DNA from: Hydrogenophaga sp.
GTDB lineage: Bacteria > Pseudomonadota > Gammaproteobacteria > Burkholderiales > Burkholderiaceae_C
Length of the DNA stretch: 64,000 nt
Direction: 5' to 3'
Assembly (NCBI GenBank): GCA_021154985.1
Contig: JAJNQE010000110.1
Span: forward strand, 1 to 64,000
The translations under genes were made by a program, and so were the position numbers. The notes under the pieces are model-generated. The model had not been told where the DNA came from. It did not search any database and saw only the letters and a list, made by a program, of their open reading frames with translations. Below, piece by piece: positions 24,958-33,634 of the stretch; positions within the stretch are counted from its first letter, which is position 1; each line of letters begins with the position of its first letter.

Positions 24958-25568
24958 TTCTGGCCCTCGCCGAGCTGGTTGCTGGGGCGCAGGTTGGCCG
25001 GTGGCGCCGGCGTGGGCGCAGGCGCGCCCTCTTTCGGCACCGGCGTGAGCATGGCGCGCACGCGCCCGGTGGGGTTGCTGGCGGTGCGGTTGGCTGCGCC
25101 ACCGTCCACCGTGAACACGTCGGTGGTGTTGTTGTAGACGATCACGCTGCCGGCGGTTTCGTCGTTCAGCTGGGTGCCCTTGAAGCGCTTGAGCACGGCG
25201 TCACCCACGAAGCGCACGGTGTCGGCCTGGCTGTCGTACTCGATGCGCTGGGCCGTGCCTTCGATGAATTCGTCCACCCCGTCGCGCTTCTGGCGGAAGA
25301 AGCCGGGGTTGCCGTTGACGATGCCGAACTGGTTGCCCTGCGCATCCTGGCGCACCTCGACCTTGGCGCCGCGAATCACGATGGTGCCCTTGGTGATGAC
25401 CACGTTGCCGGTGAAGATGCTGGTCTGGCGCGCGTCGTCGTAGCGCAGCGCATCGGACTCGGCGTTGAGCGGCAGGTTGCGGTCGGCCTTTTCGGCCTGC
25501 GCCGCTGCGGCAAACAACAGACCGGCCGCCAGGCAGCCGGTCAGAAGCAAGGGATGGCGAGAGCGCAT
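24954..25568 (-). CDS. lptA: Lipopolysaccharide transport periplasmic protein
   Basis: A 204-residue periplasmic protein with a signal peptide (MRSRHPLLLTGCLAAGLLFAAAAQA) and the OstA/LptA beta-jellyroll (DALRYDDARQTSIFTGNVVITKGT, quoted as DDARQTSIFTGNVVITKG). It bridges lipopolysaccharide from LptBFGC to LptDE. I choose ATG 25566-25568 because the signal peptide begins there; longer in-frame ATGs exist at 25616 and upstream. TACAAT at 25614-25619 (minus strand TACAAT near 25619) could be a -10 element. The usual upstream lptC is missing: a terminator and dsbA lie there instead. Confidence 0.93.
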   Translation of the reverse strand: MRSRHPLLLTGCLAAGLLFAAAAQAEKADRNLPLNAESDALRYDDARQTSIFTGNVVITKGTIVIRGAKVEVRQDAQGNQFGIVNGNPGFFRQKRDGVDEFIEGTAQRIEYDSQADTVRFVGDAVLKRFKGTQLNDETAGSVIVYNNTTDVFTVDGGAANRTASNPTGRVRAMLTPVPKEGAPAPTPAPPANLRPSNQLGEGQK

Positions 25569-25724
25569 GGGGATGGGGCGAGCTGGAGGATTCAAGGGCA
25601 CGAAACTTGCATTCATTGTAACGACGCGATGCCCGCCGAACGGGTGCCGCGGTGCGTTTACCCCGTCTTTTCTCACATCGGTTCAAGAAGCCGCAACGGC
25701 CCATCCACGCCGTGGCCAAAACCC

Positions 25725-25761
25725 CCAAAGAAAAAGCCCGCCAAGCGGGCTTTTTCTTTGG
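25725..25761. terminator. Bidirectional rho-independent terminator
   Basis: A perfect 17-base-pair stem: the left arm CCAAAGAAAAAGCCCGC (25725-25741) pairs with GCGGGCTTTTTCTTTGG (25745-25761) across a three-base loop CAA. The A-run and T-run flanking the GC core give a U-tract in either direction. It sits 18 bases after the dsbA stop on the minus strand, so it should end the argS-SPOR-dsbA transcript and separate it from lptA. Confidence 0.93.
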
Positions 25762-25778
25762 CCAATCGACCGCTCCCC

Positions 25779-26426
25779 TCAGCCTTTGCGGGCCTCGGCG
25801 ATCAGCGCGTCGGCCACCACCAGCGTGCGCGGGCCCTGGCCGTTCACATAGAACCGGCCGGCCACACCCAGCGAGGGTGTGCCTTCGACCTTGTACGCAT
25901 CCTGCAACTGGGTGGCCTTGGTGGCCAGGGGCGCAGCGCCGCCGTTGAAGAACGCGTTGAAGCGGGCCATGTCCACGCCACCCTGCTTCTCGATCCAGGC
26001 GGTGATGGCCGGCTGGGTGGTGAGCTGCAGGCGGTCCACATGGATGGCCTGGAACACCTTGCTGTGCAGGCGCTCCACCAGCTTCATGTTTTCCAGCGTG
26101 AAGTACAGGCGCTGCATGGGCACGAACGCCGGGCTGAAAGCCACCGGCATGCGGCGCACGTTCACGCTGGCGGGCTGCTTCTTCATCCACTCATCAAACA
26201 GTGGCTCGAAGTTGAAGCAGTGGATGCAGCTGTAGGCAAAGAACTCCACCACCTCAACCTGGCTGGCCGGGCTTTCCACCGGCGCCGCGGGGCTCAGGCG
26301 CACAAAATCGGTGCCCTCTTTGGGCCCGACGCGCTGGGCAAAAGCGGGGGTGACGAGGCCACCGGTGGCGGCCAGGGCGGTGGTGCCGGCAGCCAGCAGG
26401 GACCGGGAAAAATCGCGACGTTGCAT
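25779..26426 (-). CDS. dsbA: Thiol:disulfide interchange protein DsbA/DsbL type
   Basis: A 215-residue periplasmic thioredoxin-fold oxidase that introduces disulfides into exported proteins. An RR-containing signal peptide (MQRRDFSRSLLAAG, cleavage near TPAFA-Q, residue 30) may be Tat- or Sec-directed. The active site is CIHC (Cys67-Cys70) where most DsbA proteins have CPHC. The cis-Pro loop GTPSLGV is conserved, and the helical insertion is normal. It is the last gene of the argS-SPOR-dsbA run and is followed by a strong terminator. Confidence 0.93.
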   Translation of the reverse strand: MQRRDFSRSLLAAGTTALAATGGLVTPAFAQRVGPKEGTDFVRLSPAAPVESPASQVEVVEFFAYSCIHCFNFEPLFDEWMKKQPASVNVRRMPVAFSPAFVPMQRLYFTLENMKLVERLHSKVFQAIHVDRLQLTTQPAITAWIEKQGGVDMARFNAFFNGGAAPLATKATQLQDAYKVEGTPSLGVAGRFYVNGQGPRTLVVADALIAEARKG

Positions 26427-26503
26427 GGAATCAGACTCCTTGTGTGGACTGGCTTGGGGCAGGCGCGGCGGGGATAAGTTCCCGAGCAGCGCGCAACCCG
26501 GGA

Positions 26504-27196
26504 TCAGCGCTGGATGCGCACCAGCGCGGCTTCGACGCCGTTGACTTCCAGCTGCTCCTGCGTGAGGTCGGCCAGGGCCTTCTGGTTGAACGGGCCCACG
26601 CGCACGCGGTAGACCGTGCGGCCGGATTGTTCGCGCTCACTCACCTCGGCATTGATGCCCAGCATGGCCAGCTTGGCGCGCTGGGTTTCCGCGTCTTGCG
26701 GGGTGCGGAAGGCGCCGGCCTGCACGAAGTAGGTGAACGGGTCGGCGCCGGGCGCGGGTGGCGTCGCAGCGGACCCTGCGGCGGCCGTTGCCGGCGCCTG
26801 GCCCAGCTTGGACTGCGCCAGGTCGCCCAGCGGATCGGCCGCCGGGCGGGCGCCCGCCGCCAGCACCGGGGGCAGGCCCTTGCCGTCGGCCGGTGGCACC
26901 ACGATGGCGCCCGCCGCCTCGGGCGGCACGGCCGGTGCGGGCGCCGGTGCGGCGGCATCGCCGTTCAAGACCTTGTTGGGGTTCCAGCCCTTGTTGCGCT
27001 CGGCTTCCAGGGCGTCCTGGCCGGCGTTGCGAGAGACGTTGCGGTCGACAAAGGGGATCGGCACGCGGGTGACATAAACCGCCACCGCCAGGGCAATGCC
27101 CAGACCCACCAGCAGGCCCACCACGAAGCCGATCAGGGTGCCACCGAGCGAACTTGTGGACTTGGCAGGTTTCTTTTTCATCGCTTGTTTCACCAT
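26504..27196 (-). CDS. SPOR-domain membrane protein
   Basis: A 230-residue protein with a short cytoplasmic Lys-rich start, one membrane segment (about 18-43, TLIGFVVGLLVGLGIALAVAV), a long Ala/Pro-rich periplasmic linker, and a C-terminal SPOR domain (FTYFVQAGAFRTPQDAE, YRVRVGPF, about 155-228). SPOR domains bind denuded peptidoglycan at division septa. I take the ATG at 27194-27196, which overlaps the last base of the argS stop (TGATG); MKKKPAK five codons later is possible. It sits between argS and dsbA, an arrangement frequent in betaproteobacteria. Confidence 0.9.
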   Translation of the reverse strand: MVKQAMKKKPAKSTSSLGGTLIGFVVGLLVGLGIALAVAVYVTRVPIPFVDRNVSRNAGQDALEAERNKGWNPNKVLNGDAAAPAPAPAVPPEAAGAIVVPPADGKGLPPVLAAGARPAADPLGDLAQSKLGQAPATAAAGSAATPPAPGADPFTYFVQAGAFRTPQDAETQRAKLAMLGINAEVSEREQSGRTVYRVRVGPFNQKALADLTQEQLEVNGVEAALVRIQR

Positions 27197-28869
27197 CACA
27201 TTTTTTGCGGGGCACTGACGCCCAGCACAGCCAAACCATTGTGCAACACCTGTGCGGTGGCCGCGACCAGCGCCAGGCGCGCCGTCTTCACCGCCGCGTC
27301 GTCCACCAGGATGCGCTCGGCGTCGTAATAGCTGTGGTAACTCGCGGCGAGCTCGCGCAAGTAAAAGGTCACGTCGTGCGGCGCGAGGTCGCGCGCAGCA
27401 TCGGCCAACATGGCGGGGTACTTGGCCAGCAGCAGCATGAGCGCCTGGGCCGGTGCGCTGTCCAGCGCGGACAGGTCGGCGTCTTTCAAGGTGCTCACAT
27501 CGCCACCCCAGCTGGTCAGCACCGAGCAGATGCGCGCGTGCGCGTACTGCACGTAGTACACCGGGTTGTCGTTGTTCTTCTGCACCGCGAGGTCCACGTC
27601 GAACGTGTACTCGGTGTCGGGCTTGCGGCTGAGCAGGAAGAAGCGCACCGCGTCCTTGCTGGTCCACTCGATCAGGTCGCGCAGCGTCACGTAACTGCCC
27701 GCGCGCTTGCTGATCTTGACCTCTTCGCCGCCTTTGACCACACGCACCATGGTGTGCAGCACGTAGTCGGGGTACCCGGCGGGAATGCCCACGTTGGCCG
27801 CCTGCAGGCCGGCGCGCACGCGGGCAATCGTCCCGTGGTGGTCGGTGCCCTGGATGTTGATGACCTTGGTGAAGCCGCGCTCCCACTTGCTGATGTGGTA
27901 CGCCACGTCGGGCACGAAGTAGGTGAACGAGCCGTCGGACTTGCGCATCACGCGGTCCTTGTCGTCGCCGTAGTCGGTGGACTTCAGCCAGAGCGCGCCG
28001 TCCTGCTCGTAGGTTTTGCCCGCGTCAACGAGCTTTTGCACCGTGGACTCCACCCGCCCGCTGGTGTACAGGCTGGACTCCAGGTAGTAGTGGTCGAACT
28101 TCACCGCGAAGGCCTGCAGGTCCAGGTCTTGTTCGTGGCGGAGGTAGGCCACGGCGAACTGGCGCATGCCGTCGAGGTCGTTGATGTCGCCGCTGGCGGT
28201 GAACTCGCGGTCGTCGGCCTTCACGGTTTTCTTCGCGAGGAAATCGGCCGCGATGTCGGCGATGTAGCTGCCGTTGTAAGCGGCCTCGGGCCATTGCGGA
28301 TCGCCCGGCTTGAAGCCCTGCGCGCGCAAGTGGGTGGAGGTGCCCAGCGTGGCGATCTGCACACCGGCGTCGTTGTAATAGAACTCGCGGTGCACGCTCC
28401 AGCCCTGGGTCTGGAACAGGCTGCAGATCGCGTCACCCAGCGCGGCCTGGCGGCCGTGGCCCACGTGCAGCGGGCCGGTGGGGTTGGCGGAGACAAACTC
28501 CACCATCAGGCGCTGGCCGTTGGGCTCGGCGATGCCGAAGTGGTCGGCGCCCGCCAGCACCTCGCGCACGATCTGCTGCTTGGCCGACGGTTTGAGCCGG
28601 ATGTTGATGAAGCCGGGACCGGCGATGTCGATGTCAGACACCCAGGCGGCGTATTCGGGGCGGGCCAGCAACGCGGCGCGCAGGGTCTCGGCGAGCTGGC
28701 GCGGGTTGAGCTTGAGCGGTTTGGCCAGCTGCATGGCCGCGGTGCTGGCGAAATCGCCGTGCGCCGCCACCTTGGGCGACTCGAAGGCCGCACGCGCGGC
28801 GGCACCGGGCAAAAGTGTGTCGAGCTCGGCGGCAAGGCCGTCGAGCAGTTCCTGTTTGATCTTGAGCAT
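27196..28869 (-). CDS. argS: Arginyl-tRNA synthetase
   Basis: A 557-residue class I synthetase charging tRNA-Arg. The N-terminal additional domain (1-115) is followed by the HIGH-type motif NPTGPLHVGHGRQAALGD, and the KMSKS equivalent is replaced by KISKRAGSYVTL, as is usual for ArgRS. The C-terminal DALR anticodon-binding domain ends at VLGVSAPQKM. Length is normal. It lies 30 bases after the LysR (ArgP-like) gene on the same strand and overlaps the SPOR gene by one base. Confidence 0.97.
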   Translation of the reverse strand: MLKIKQELLDGLAAELDTLLPGAAARAAFESPKVAAHGDFASTAAMQLAKPLKLNPRQLAETLRAALLARPEYAAWVSDIDIAGPGFINIRLKPSAKQQIVREVLAGADHFGIAEPNGQRLMVEFVSANPTGPLHVGHGRQAALGDAICSLFQTQGWSVHREFYYNDAGVQIATLGTSTHLRAQGFKPGDPQWPEAAYNGSYIADIAADFLAKKTVKADDREFTASGDINDLDGMRQFAVAYLRHEQDLDLQAFAVKFDHYYLESSLYTSGRVESTVQKLVDAGKTYEQDGALWLKSTDYGDDKDRVMRKSDGSFTYFVPDVAYHISKWERGFTKVINIQGTDHHGTIARVRAGLQAANVGIPAGYPDYVLHTMVRVVKGGEEVKISKRAGSYVTLRDLIEWTSKDAVRFFLLSRKPDTEYTFDVDLAVQKNNDNPVYYVQYAHARICSVLTSWGGDVSTLKDADLSALDSAPAQALMLLLAKYPAMLADAARDLAPHDVTFYLRELAASYHSYYDAERILVDDAAVKTARLALVAATAQVLHNGLAVLGVSAPQKM

Positions 28870-28899
28870 GGGCCGAATTTTAGGCGCCGGGCCCCGACC

Positions 28900-29808
28900 T
28901 CACGGCGGCACGGGCGGCAGGTGCCGCGCAGCCGCTTCCTTCACCGCCGCCGTGAGCCGCTGCGCCGAGAGCGACTCGTGCGCCCAGTGCTGCCAGTACA
29001 GCACCACGTCCACCGTGGCGTCGGGCAGGATTTCCTGCAGGCCCGGGCGGGCTGCCAGGTGCTGCTCGGGCACCATGCCCCAGCCCAGGCCGAGTTCGAT
29101 GGCGGTCTCGAACGCCTCCACGGCGGGCGCGAAATGGCGCGGGTAGTTCGGTTGGCGCAGGCCGAAGTGCTGCAGCAGAAACGTGTCCTGCAGCGCGTCC
29201 TTGCGGTTGAAGATCACCGCCGGCTGGGCCAGCAGCTTGTGGATGGACACGGCGCCGCGCGACGTGCGGCAACGCTGTGCCACCGCCGGCGAGGCCACGC
29301 AGCGGTAGCGCATGACGCCCAGCGGCTCGGCCACGCAGCCGCGCATGGCGGTGGTGAGGGTGGTCACGCAGCCCATCACGTCGCCGCTTTTCAGCGCGTC
29401 GTGGGTGTGGTCCTGGTCGTCGATCAGGATCTCCAGCAGCAGGTGGTGGCGCTGCAGCAAGGTGGCCACGCCGGGCAGGAACCAGCTGGCCACCGAGTCG
29501 GCGTTGATGGCCACGCCCAGGCTTTGCCAGCGCACGCCGCCGCGGGGTTGGGCGCCGCCTTGCAGGCCATCGAGCAGATCGGCCTCCATCAGCCGCACCT
29601 GCTTCACATGGCCCAGCAACGCCTGGCCGGCCGGCGTGGCGCGCACCTGCTTGCCGCGCACCAGCAGGCGCTGGCCCAGCGTGTCCTCCAACGACTTGAT
29701 GCGCAGCGACACGGCGGCCAGCGTGATGGACAAGGACTTGGCGGCGGGGCCGAAGCCGCCGTGTTCGATCACGGCGTTGAGGGCTTCGAGTTGGCGGGCG
29801 TCGAGCAT
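28900..29808 (-). CDS. argP: LysR-family regulator, ArgP/IciA type
   Basis: A 302-residue LysR protein. The N-terminal winged helix (LDARQLEALNAVIEHGGFGPAAKSLSIT, in the window as LEALNAVIEHGGF and AAKSLSITLAAVSLRIKSLE) is followed by an effector-binding domain resembling ArgP, which senses lysine and arginine and controls the exporter argO. An argO-like gene is 6.6 kb away (36383-37012), with a palindrome upstream. Here argP lies between eutC and argS on one strand, so it may be read through from the ethanolamine operon. ArgP is more likely than generic LysR, but not certain. Confidence 0.82.
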   Translation of the reverse strand: MLDARQLEALNAVIEHGGFGPAAKSLSITLAAVSLRIKSLEDTLGQRLLVRGKQVRATPAGQALLGHVKQVRLMEADLLDGLQGGAQPRGGVRWQSLGVAINADSVASWFLPGVATLLQRHHLLLEILIDDQDHTHDALKSGDVMGCVTTLTTAMRGCVAEPLGVMRYRCVASPAVAQRCRTSRGAVSIHKLLAQPAVIFNRKDALQDTFLLQHFGLRQPNYPRHFAPAVEAFETAIELGLGWGMVPEQHLAARPGLQEILPDATVDVVLYWQHWAHESLSAQRLTAAVKEAAARHLPPVPP

Positions 29809-29849
29809 GGCGCTTGAGGAAAACTCAACCCGATGGGGTTTGGACCGGT

Positions 29850-30638
29850 TCAGTTTAAGCCGGGGTCGCTCCCTGCGGGGCCTGGCAGGCCGGTGAGCGG
29901 CAGGCCGCTGTGGTCCTTGAGCCCCACGCCGCTGAGGCCCAGGCGGCGACTCTCGCCGAGCAGCCAGGCCAGACGGCGCGCGGCGGTGTCCAGGTCTTGC
30001 CCGGCCGGGCGCACGTTGGAAATGCAGTTGCGCTGCGCGTCGCTGCAGCCCACGCGCGGCGCGTGGGTGAGGTAGATGCCCACGCTGTCGGGCGAACTCA
30101 GCCCTGGGCGCTCGCCCACCACCATGGCCACCGCTGCGGCGCCCAGGCGTTCGCCCACCTCGTCGGCCACGGCCACGCGCGCCTGACTCACGACCACCAG
30201 CGGGCCCAGGCGCAAGGCGGGATCAAGTGCCCGGCGGATCGCGCCCAGCAGCGCGGCACCGTGTTGCTGAATGCCCAGCGCCGAAAGGCCGTCGCCCAGC
30301 ACGAGCACCAGATCAGGGGCTTCAGACGCCACCGCGCCAAGCCGCTCCACGCTGGCCGCGTCCAGCCGCCGCCCGAAGTCGGGGCGCAGCAGGTACTCGT
30401 GGCGGTCGCGCGCCTGGCTGTGCAGCAGCAGCGGCGCGGGCCAGCCCTGCTGCTGCAGTTCAGCGCACAGGCCATCGGTGTCCAAGGGCAGGTGGATGGC
30501 GTCGCGCGCCTGGGCGTGGGCCAGCGCGAAATCAAGCAACTCGCGCGTGGGCAGGCTCACGCCAGTGCGCCCCAGCGCAATGCGCGCCGACGTGTGCTGG
30601 CGCAGGTGCGCCCAGGGGTCGCGGGCGGGGGTGGTCAT
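29850..30638 (-). CDS. eutC: Ethanolamine ammonia-lyase small subunit
   Basis: A 262-residue subunit of the cobalamin-dependent enzyme that splits ethanolamine into acetaldehyde and ammonia. Typical blocks are RIALGRTGVSLPTRELLDFALAHAQARDA (as GRTGVSLPTRELLDF), GDGLSALGIQQHG, VVGERPGLSSPDSVGIYLTH and GCSDAQRNCISNVRPAG. The start overlaps the eutB stop by four bases. It is the third gene after the permease and eutB; no microcompartment shell or eutA/eutG genes are nearby. Confidence 0.96.
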   Translation of the reverse strand: MTTPARDPWAHLRQHTSARIALGRTGVSLPTRELLDFALAHAQARDAIHLPLDTDGLCAELQQQGWPAPLLLHSQARDRHEYLLRPDFGRRLDAASVERLGAVASEAPDLVLVLGDGLSALGIQQHGAALLGAIRRALDPALRLGPLVVVSQARVAVADEVGERLGAAAVAMVVGERPGLSSPDSVGIYLTHAPRVGCSDAQRNCISNVRPAGQDLDTAARRLAWLLGESRRLGLSGVGLKDHSGLPLTGLPGPAGSDPGLN

Positions 30639-32026
30639 GAGGCGGGCGATGTCCAGAGCAGCTGCGGCAGCGCGGGCTGGCTTGGTGCGGGCAGCAACTG
30701 GCCTTGCGCGCCCGTGAGGCCCACGCGCTGCAGCCAGGCTTCGAACTCGGGCGCGCGCTTGAGGCCCAGCATCTCGCGCAGCACCAGCGCGTCGTGGAAC
30801 GAGGTGCTCTGGTAGTTCAACATGATGTCGTCGGCGCCGGGCACGCCAATGAGGAAGTTCAGCCCCGCCGTGGCCAGCAGCACCATGAGGTTGTCCATGT
30901 CGTCGCTGTCGGCCTCGGCGTGGTTGGTGTAGCAGATGTCGCAGCCCATGGGCAGGCCGAGCAGCTTGCCGCAGAAATGGTCTTCCAGCCCCGCGCGGGT
31001 GATCTGCTTGCCGTCAAACAAATACTCCGGCCCGATGAAGCCGACCACGGTGTTGACCAGCAACGGCCGGTAGCGCCGCGCCACGGCGTAGGCGCGCGCC
31101 TCGCAGGTCTGCTGGTCCACGCCATGGTGGGCATTGGCCGAGAGCGCGCTGCCCTGCCCGGTCTCGAAATACATGAGGTTGTTGCCGACCGTGCCGCGCC
31201 CCAGGGCCTGGGCCATGGCGTGGGCTTCGTCGAGCAAGGCCAGGTCGATGCCGAACGACGCGTTGGTCGCCTGCGTGCCGGCGATGGACTGGAACACCAG
31301 GTCCACCGGCGCGCCGTGGGCCATGGCCTGCATGGTGTTGGTCACGTGGGTGAGCACGCAGGTTTGCGTGGGGATCTCGCCGCGCGCCAGCACATCAGCC
31401 AGCACGTGGTTGAGGCGCACGAGGTCGGGCACGCTGTCGGACACCGGGTTGATGCCCACCACTGCGTCCCCCGCGCCGTGCATCAGGCCGTCGATCATGC
31501 TGGCCACGATGCCGGCCGGATCATCGGTCGGGTGGTTGGGCTGCAGGCGCACCGAGAGGTGGCCGCGCAGGCCCTGCGTGTTGCGAAAGCGCGTGACCAC
31601 CTCGCAGCGTTTGGCCACCAACATCAGGTCCTGGTTGCGCATGAGCTTGCTCACGGCGGCCACCATCTCGGGTGTGAGGCCCGGGGCGAGCGCCCGCAGC
31701 ACCTCGGGCGAGGCCTGGGCGGACAGCAGCCAGTCGCGGAACCCGCCCACAGTGAGCGAGGCCACGGGCGCGAAGGCCTGCGCGTCATGGCTGTCGATGA
31801 TGAGCCGGGTGACCTCGTCGTCCTCGTAAGGGATTAACGCTTCGTTGAGGAACGCAGACAGCGGCACGTCGGCCAGCACCCAGCGCGCGGCCACCCGCTC
31901 CTGCTCGGTGGCGGCGGCCACGCCGGCCAGGCAGTCGCCCGAGCGCAGCGGCGTGGCCTTGGCCATCACCTCGCGCAGGCTGCCGAAGCGGTGGCTGTGT
32001 GTGCCGAGCGTGACCCCCAGGTTCAT
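30635..32026 (-). CDS. eutB: Ethanolamine ammonia-lyase large subunit
   Basis: A 463-residue TIM-barrel catalytic subunit of the adenosylcobalamin-dependent lyase. Diagnostic blocks include LQPNHPTDDPAGIVASMIDG, GDAVVGINPVSDS, QSIAGTQATNASFGIDLALL, YFETGQGSALSANAH and LPMGCDICYTNHAEADSDDMD. The ATG at 32024-32026 overlaps the permease stop by four bases and gives the standard N-terminus; a longer open frame upstream lies inside the permease gene. Both overlaps imply coupled synthesis of permease, EutB and EutC. Confidence 0.97.
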   Translation of the reverse strand: MNLGVTLGTHSHRFGSLREVMAKATPLRSGDCLAGVAAATEQERVAARWVLADVPLSAFLNEALIPYEDDEVTRLIIDSHDAQAFAPVASLTVGGFRDWLLSAQASPEVLRALAPGLTPEMVAAVSKLMRNQDLMLVAKRCEVVTRFRNTQGLRGHLSVRLQPNHPTDDPAGIVASMIDGLMHGAGDAVVGINPVSDSVPDLVRLNHVLADVLARGEIPTQTCVLTHVTNTMQAMAHGAPVDLVFQSIAGTQATNASFGIDLALLDEAHAMAQALGRGTVGNNLMYFETGQGSALSANAHHGVDQQTCEARAYAVARRYRPLLVNTVVGFIGPEYLFDGKQITRAGLEDHFCGKLLGLPMGCDICYTNHAEADSDDMDNLMVLLATAGLNFLIGVPGADDIMLNYQSTSFHDALVLREMLGLKRAPEFEAWLQRVGLTGAQGQLLPAPSQPALPQLLWTSPAS

Positions 32027-33414
32027 TCCACGGTGCCGAGCATGGCGTCCATGGGCGCTGCGTCGCGCTGGCCGCTGGTGAAGAAGAAGTAGAGGTAGGC
32101 CAGCACCATGAGGCCCAGGAACAGCGCGGTGACCATGGCGTTGAAGTACACCACCGCCGCCAGGCACACCACACCACACACCAGCGCGATGGCCGGGAAC
32201 ACGGGGTAGAACGGCGCGCGGTAAGGGCGCTCCAGCGCGGGTTCGCTCATGCGCAGCTTGAACAGCGAGGCCATGGACACGATGTACATCACCAGCGCGC
32301 CGAGCACGGCCATGGTGACGATGTTGGCGGTGAGCGGCAGGCCGCCGAAGGTGACCCACTGGTCGCTGAAGACCGCGATCACGCCGACCACACCGCCACC
32401 GATGAGCGCGCGCACCGGCGTCTTGAAACGCGGGTGCACCACAGCAAAGTAAGCCGGCAGGTACCCGGCACGGGCCAGCGCAAACATCTGGCGAGAGTAG
32501 CCCAGAATGATCCCGTGGAAGGAGGCGACCAACCCGAACAAGCCGATCCAGATCAGCATGTGCAGCCAGCCGCTGGACTCGCCCACCACCATCTTCATGG
32601 CCTGGGGCAGCGGGTCGTTGATGTTGGAGAGCTTGGTCCAGTCGCCCACGCCGCCAGCCATGATCATCACCAGGAAGGCCAGCACCACCAGGGTGAGGAT
32701 GCCGGTGATGTAGGCGATGGGAATGGTGCGGCGCGGGTCCTTGGCCTCTTCGGCCGCCATGGCCGCGCCTTCAATGGCCAGGAAGAACCAGATGGCGAAC
32801 GGGATGGACGCGAAGATGCCGGCCCAGGTGCCCATGGTGAAGGAGTCGGAGCCGGCCCAGCCGTTGGCGGTGAAGTTCGCCAGCGACCAACCCGGCGCCA
32901 CCACGCCGGCAAACACCAGCAGCTCGCCCACCGCCAGCAGCGTGACCACCAGTTCAAACATGGCGGCAATGCCCACGCCCAGCGCGTTGAGGGTGATGAA
33001 GATCACGTAGGCGCCCAGGGCCGCCACCTTGGGATCGAGCGAGGGGAACTGCAGCCCCAGGTAGGCGCCGATGGCCAGCGAAATGGCGGGCGGCGCGAAC
33101 ACGAATTCCACCAGCGTGGCGTAACCCGCGATGAAACCACCGGTGGGTCCGAAGGCGCGCCGCGCGTAGGCAAACGGCCCACCCGCGTGCGGGATGGAAG
33201 TGGACAGCTCGGTGAAGCTGAAGATGAAGGTGGTGTACATGAGCGCGACGAAACTCGTGGCCACCAGGAAGCCCAGCGTGCCGGCGCTGGCCCAGCCGTA
33301 GCTCCAGCCGAAGTACTCGCCCGAAATCACCAGGCCCACGGCAATGCCCCACAGGGAGAAAGCGCCCAACACGGGTTTGAGGTCCCGCGAGACCAGCTTG
33401 GGTGTTGTTGACAT
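32023..33414 (-). CDS. eat: Ethanolamine permease
   Basis: A 463-residue amino-acid/polyamine/organocation transporter with about 12 membrane segments, for example LGAFSLWGIAVGLVISGEYFGWSYGW (as GLVISGEYFGWSYGW) and STSIPHAGGPFAYARRAFGPTGG. It fits the proteobacterial ethanolamine permease family, and eutB and eutC follow directly by overlap, which supports the substrate. ATG at 33412-33414 gives MSTTPKLVSRDLKPVLGAF. It is divergent from the AraC-family gene at 33635, which probably controls it. Confidence 0.93.
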   Translation of the reverse strand: MSTTPKLVSRDLKPVLGAFSLWGIAVGLVISGEYFGWSYGWASAGTLGFLVATSFVALMYTTFIFSFTELSTSIPHAGGPFAYARRAFGPTGGFIAGYATLVEFVFAPPAISLAIGAYLGLQFPSLDPKVAALGAYVIFITLNALGVGIAAMFELVVTLLAVGELLVFAGVVAPGWSLANFTANGWAGSDSFTMGTWAGIFASIPFAIWFFLAIEGAAMAAEEAKDPRRTIPIAYITGILTLVVLAFLVMIMAGGVGDWTKLSNINDPLPQAMKMVVGESSGWLHMLIWIGLFGLVASFHGIILGYSRQMFALARAGYLPAYFAVVHPRFKTPVRALIGGGVVGVIAVFSDQWVTFGGLPLTANIVTMAVLGALVMYIVSMASLFKLRMSEPALERPYRAPFYPVFPAIALVCGVVCLAAVVYFNAMVTALFLGLMVLAYLYFFFTSGQRDAAPMDAMLGTVE

Positions 33415-33634
33415 GTTGTTGCTCGCATCAAGGTTGGATGGCACCCGAAACGGCTCGGGCAGCCCGGCTGGGATCTTGTGCAATCCGCTGCGCGCGGTGG
33501 TATCCCGATTGGGCAAGCGGTGCGGCGCCCATGGCGTTTTTTCCGATTCGGGATAGCGCACCGGGTCGGGGCAGGCGGTGGCATGAAACTTGATGCGCGG
33601 GGCTGGTTGGGAAACCGCCGGGAAGGAGCGCGCC
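33415..33634. promoter_or_regulatory. Divergent control region between ethanolamine operon and AraC regulator
   Basis: This 220-base gap should hold both promoters. It contains an imperfect 13-base inverted repeat: TATCCCGATTGGG (33501-33513) and CCGATTCGGGATA (33543-33555), matching at 11 of 13 positions, centres about 42 bases apart. That is a reasonable spacing for two AraC-family monomer or dimer sites and is the best operator candidate for the adjacent regulator. An AAGGAG site (33623-33628) serves the regulator gene. I did not find convincing -35/-10 pairs. Confidence 0.5.

Noticed and set aside
27154..29817. An 887-codon plus-strand frame
   Set aside because: Antisense to argS and argP, both with full catalytic or DNA-binding motifs.
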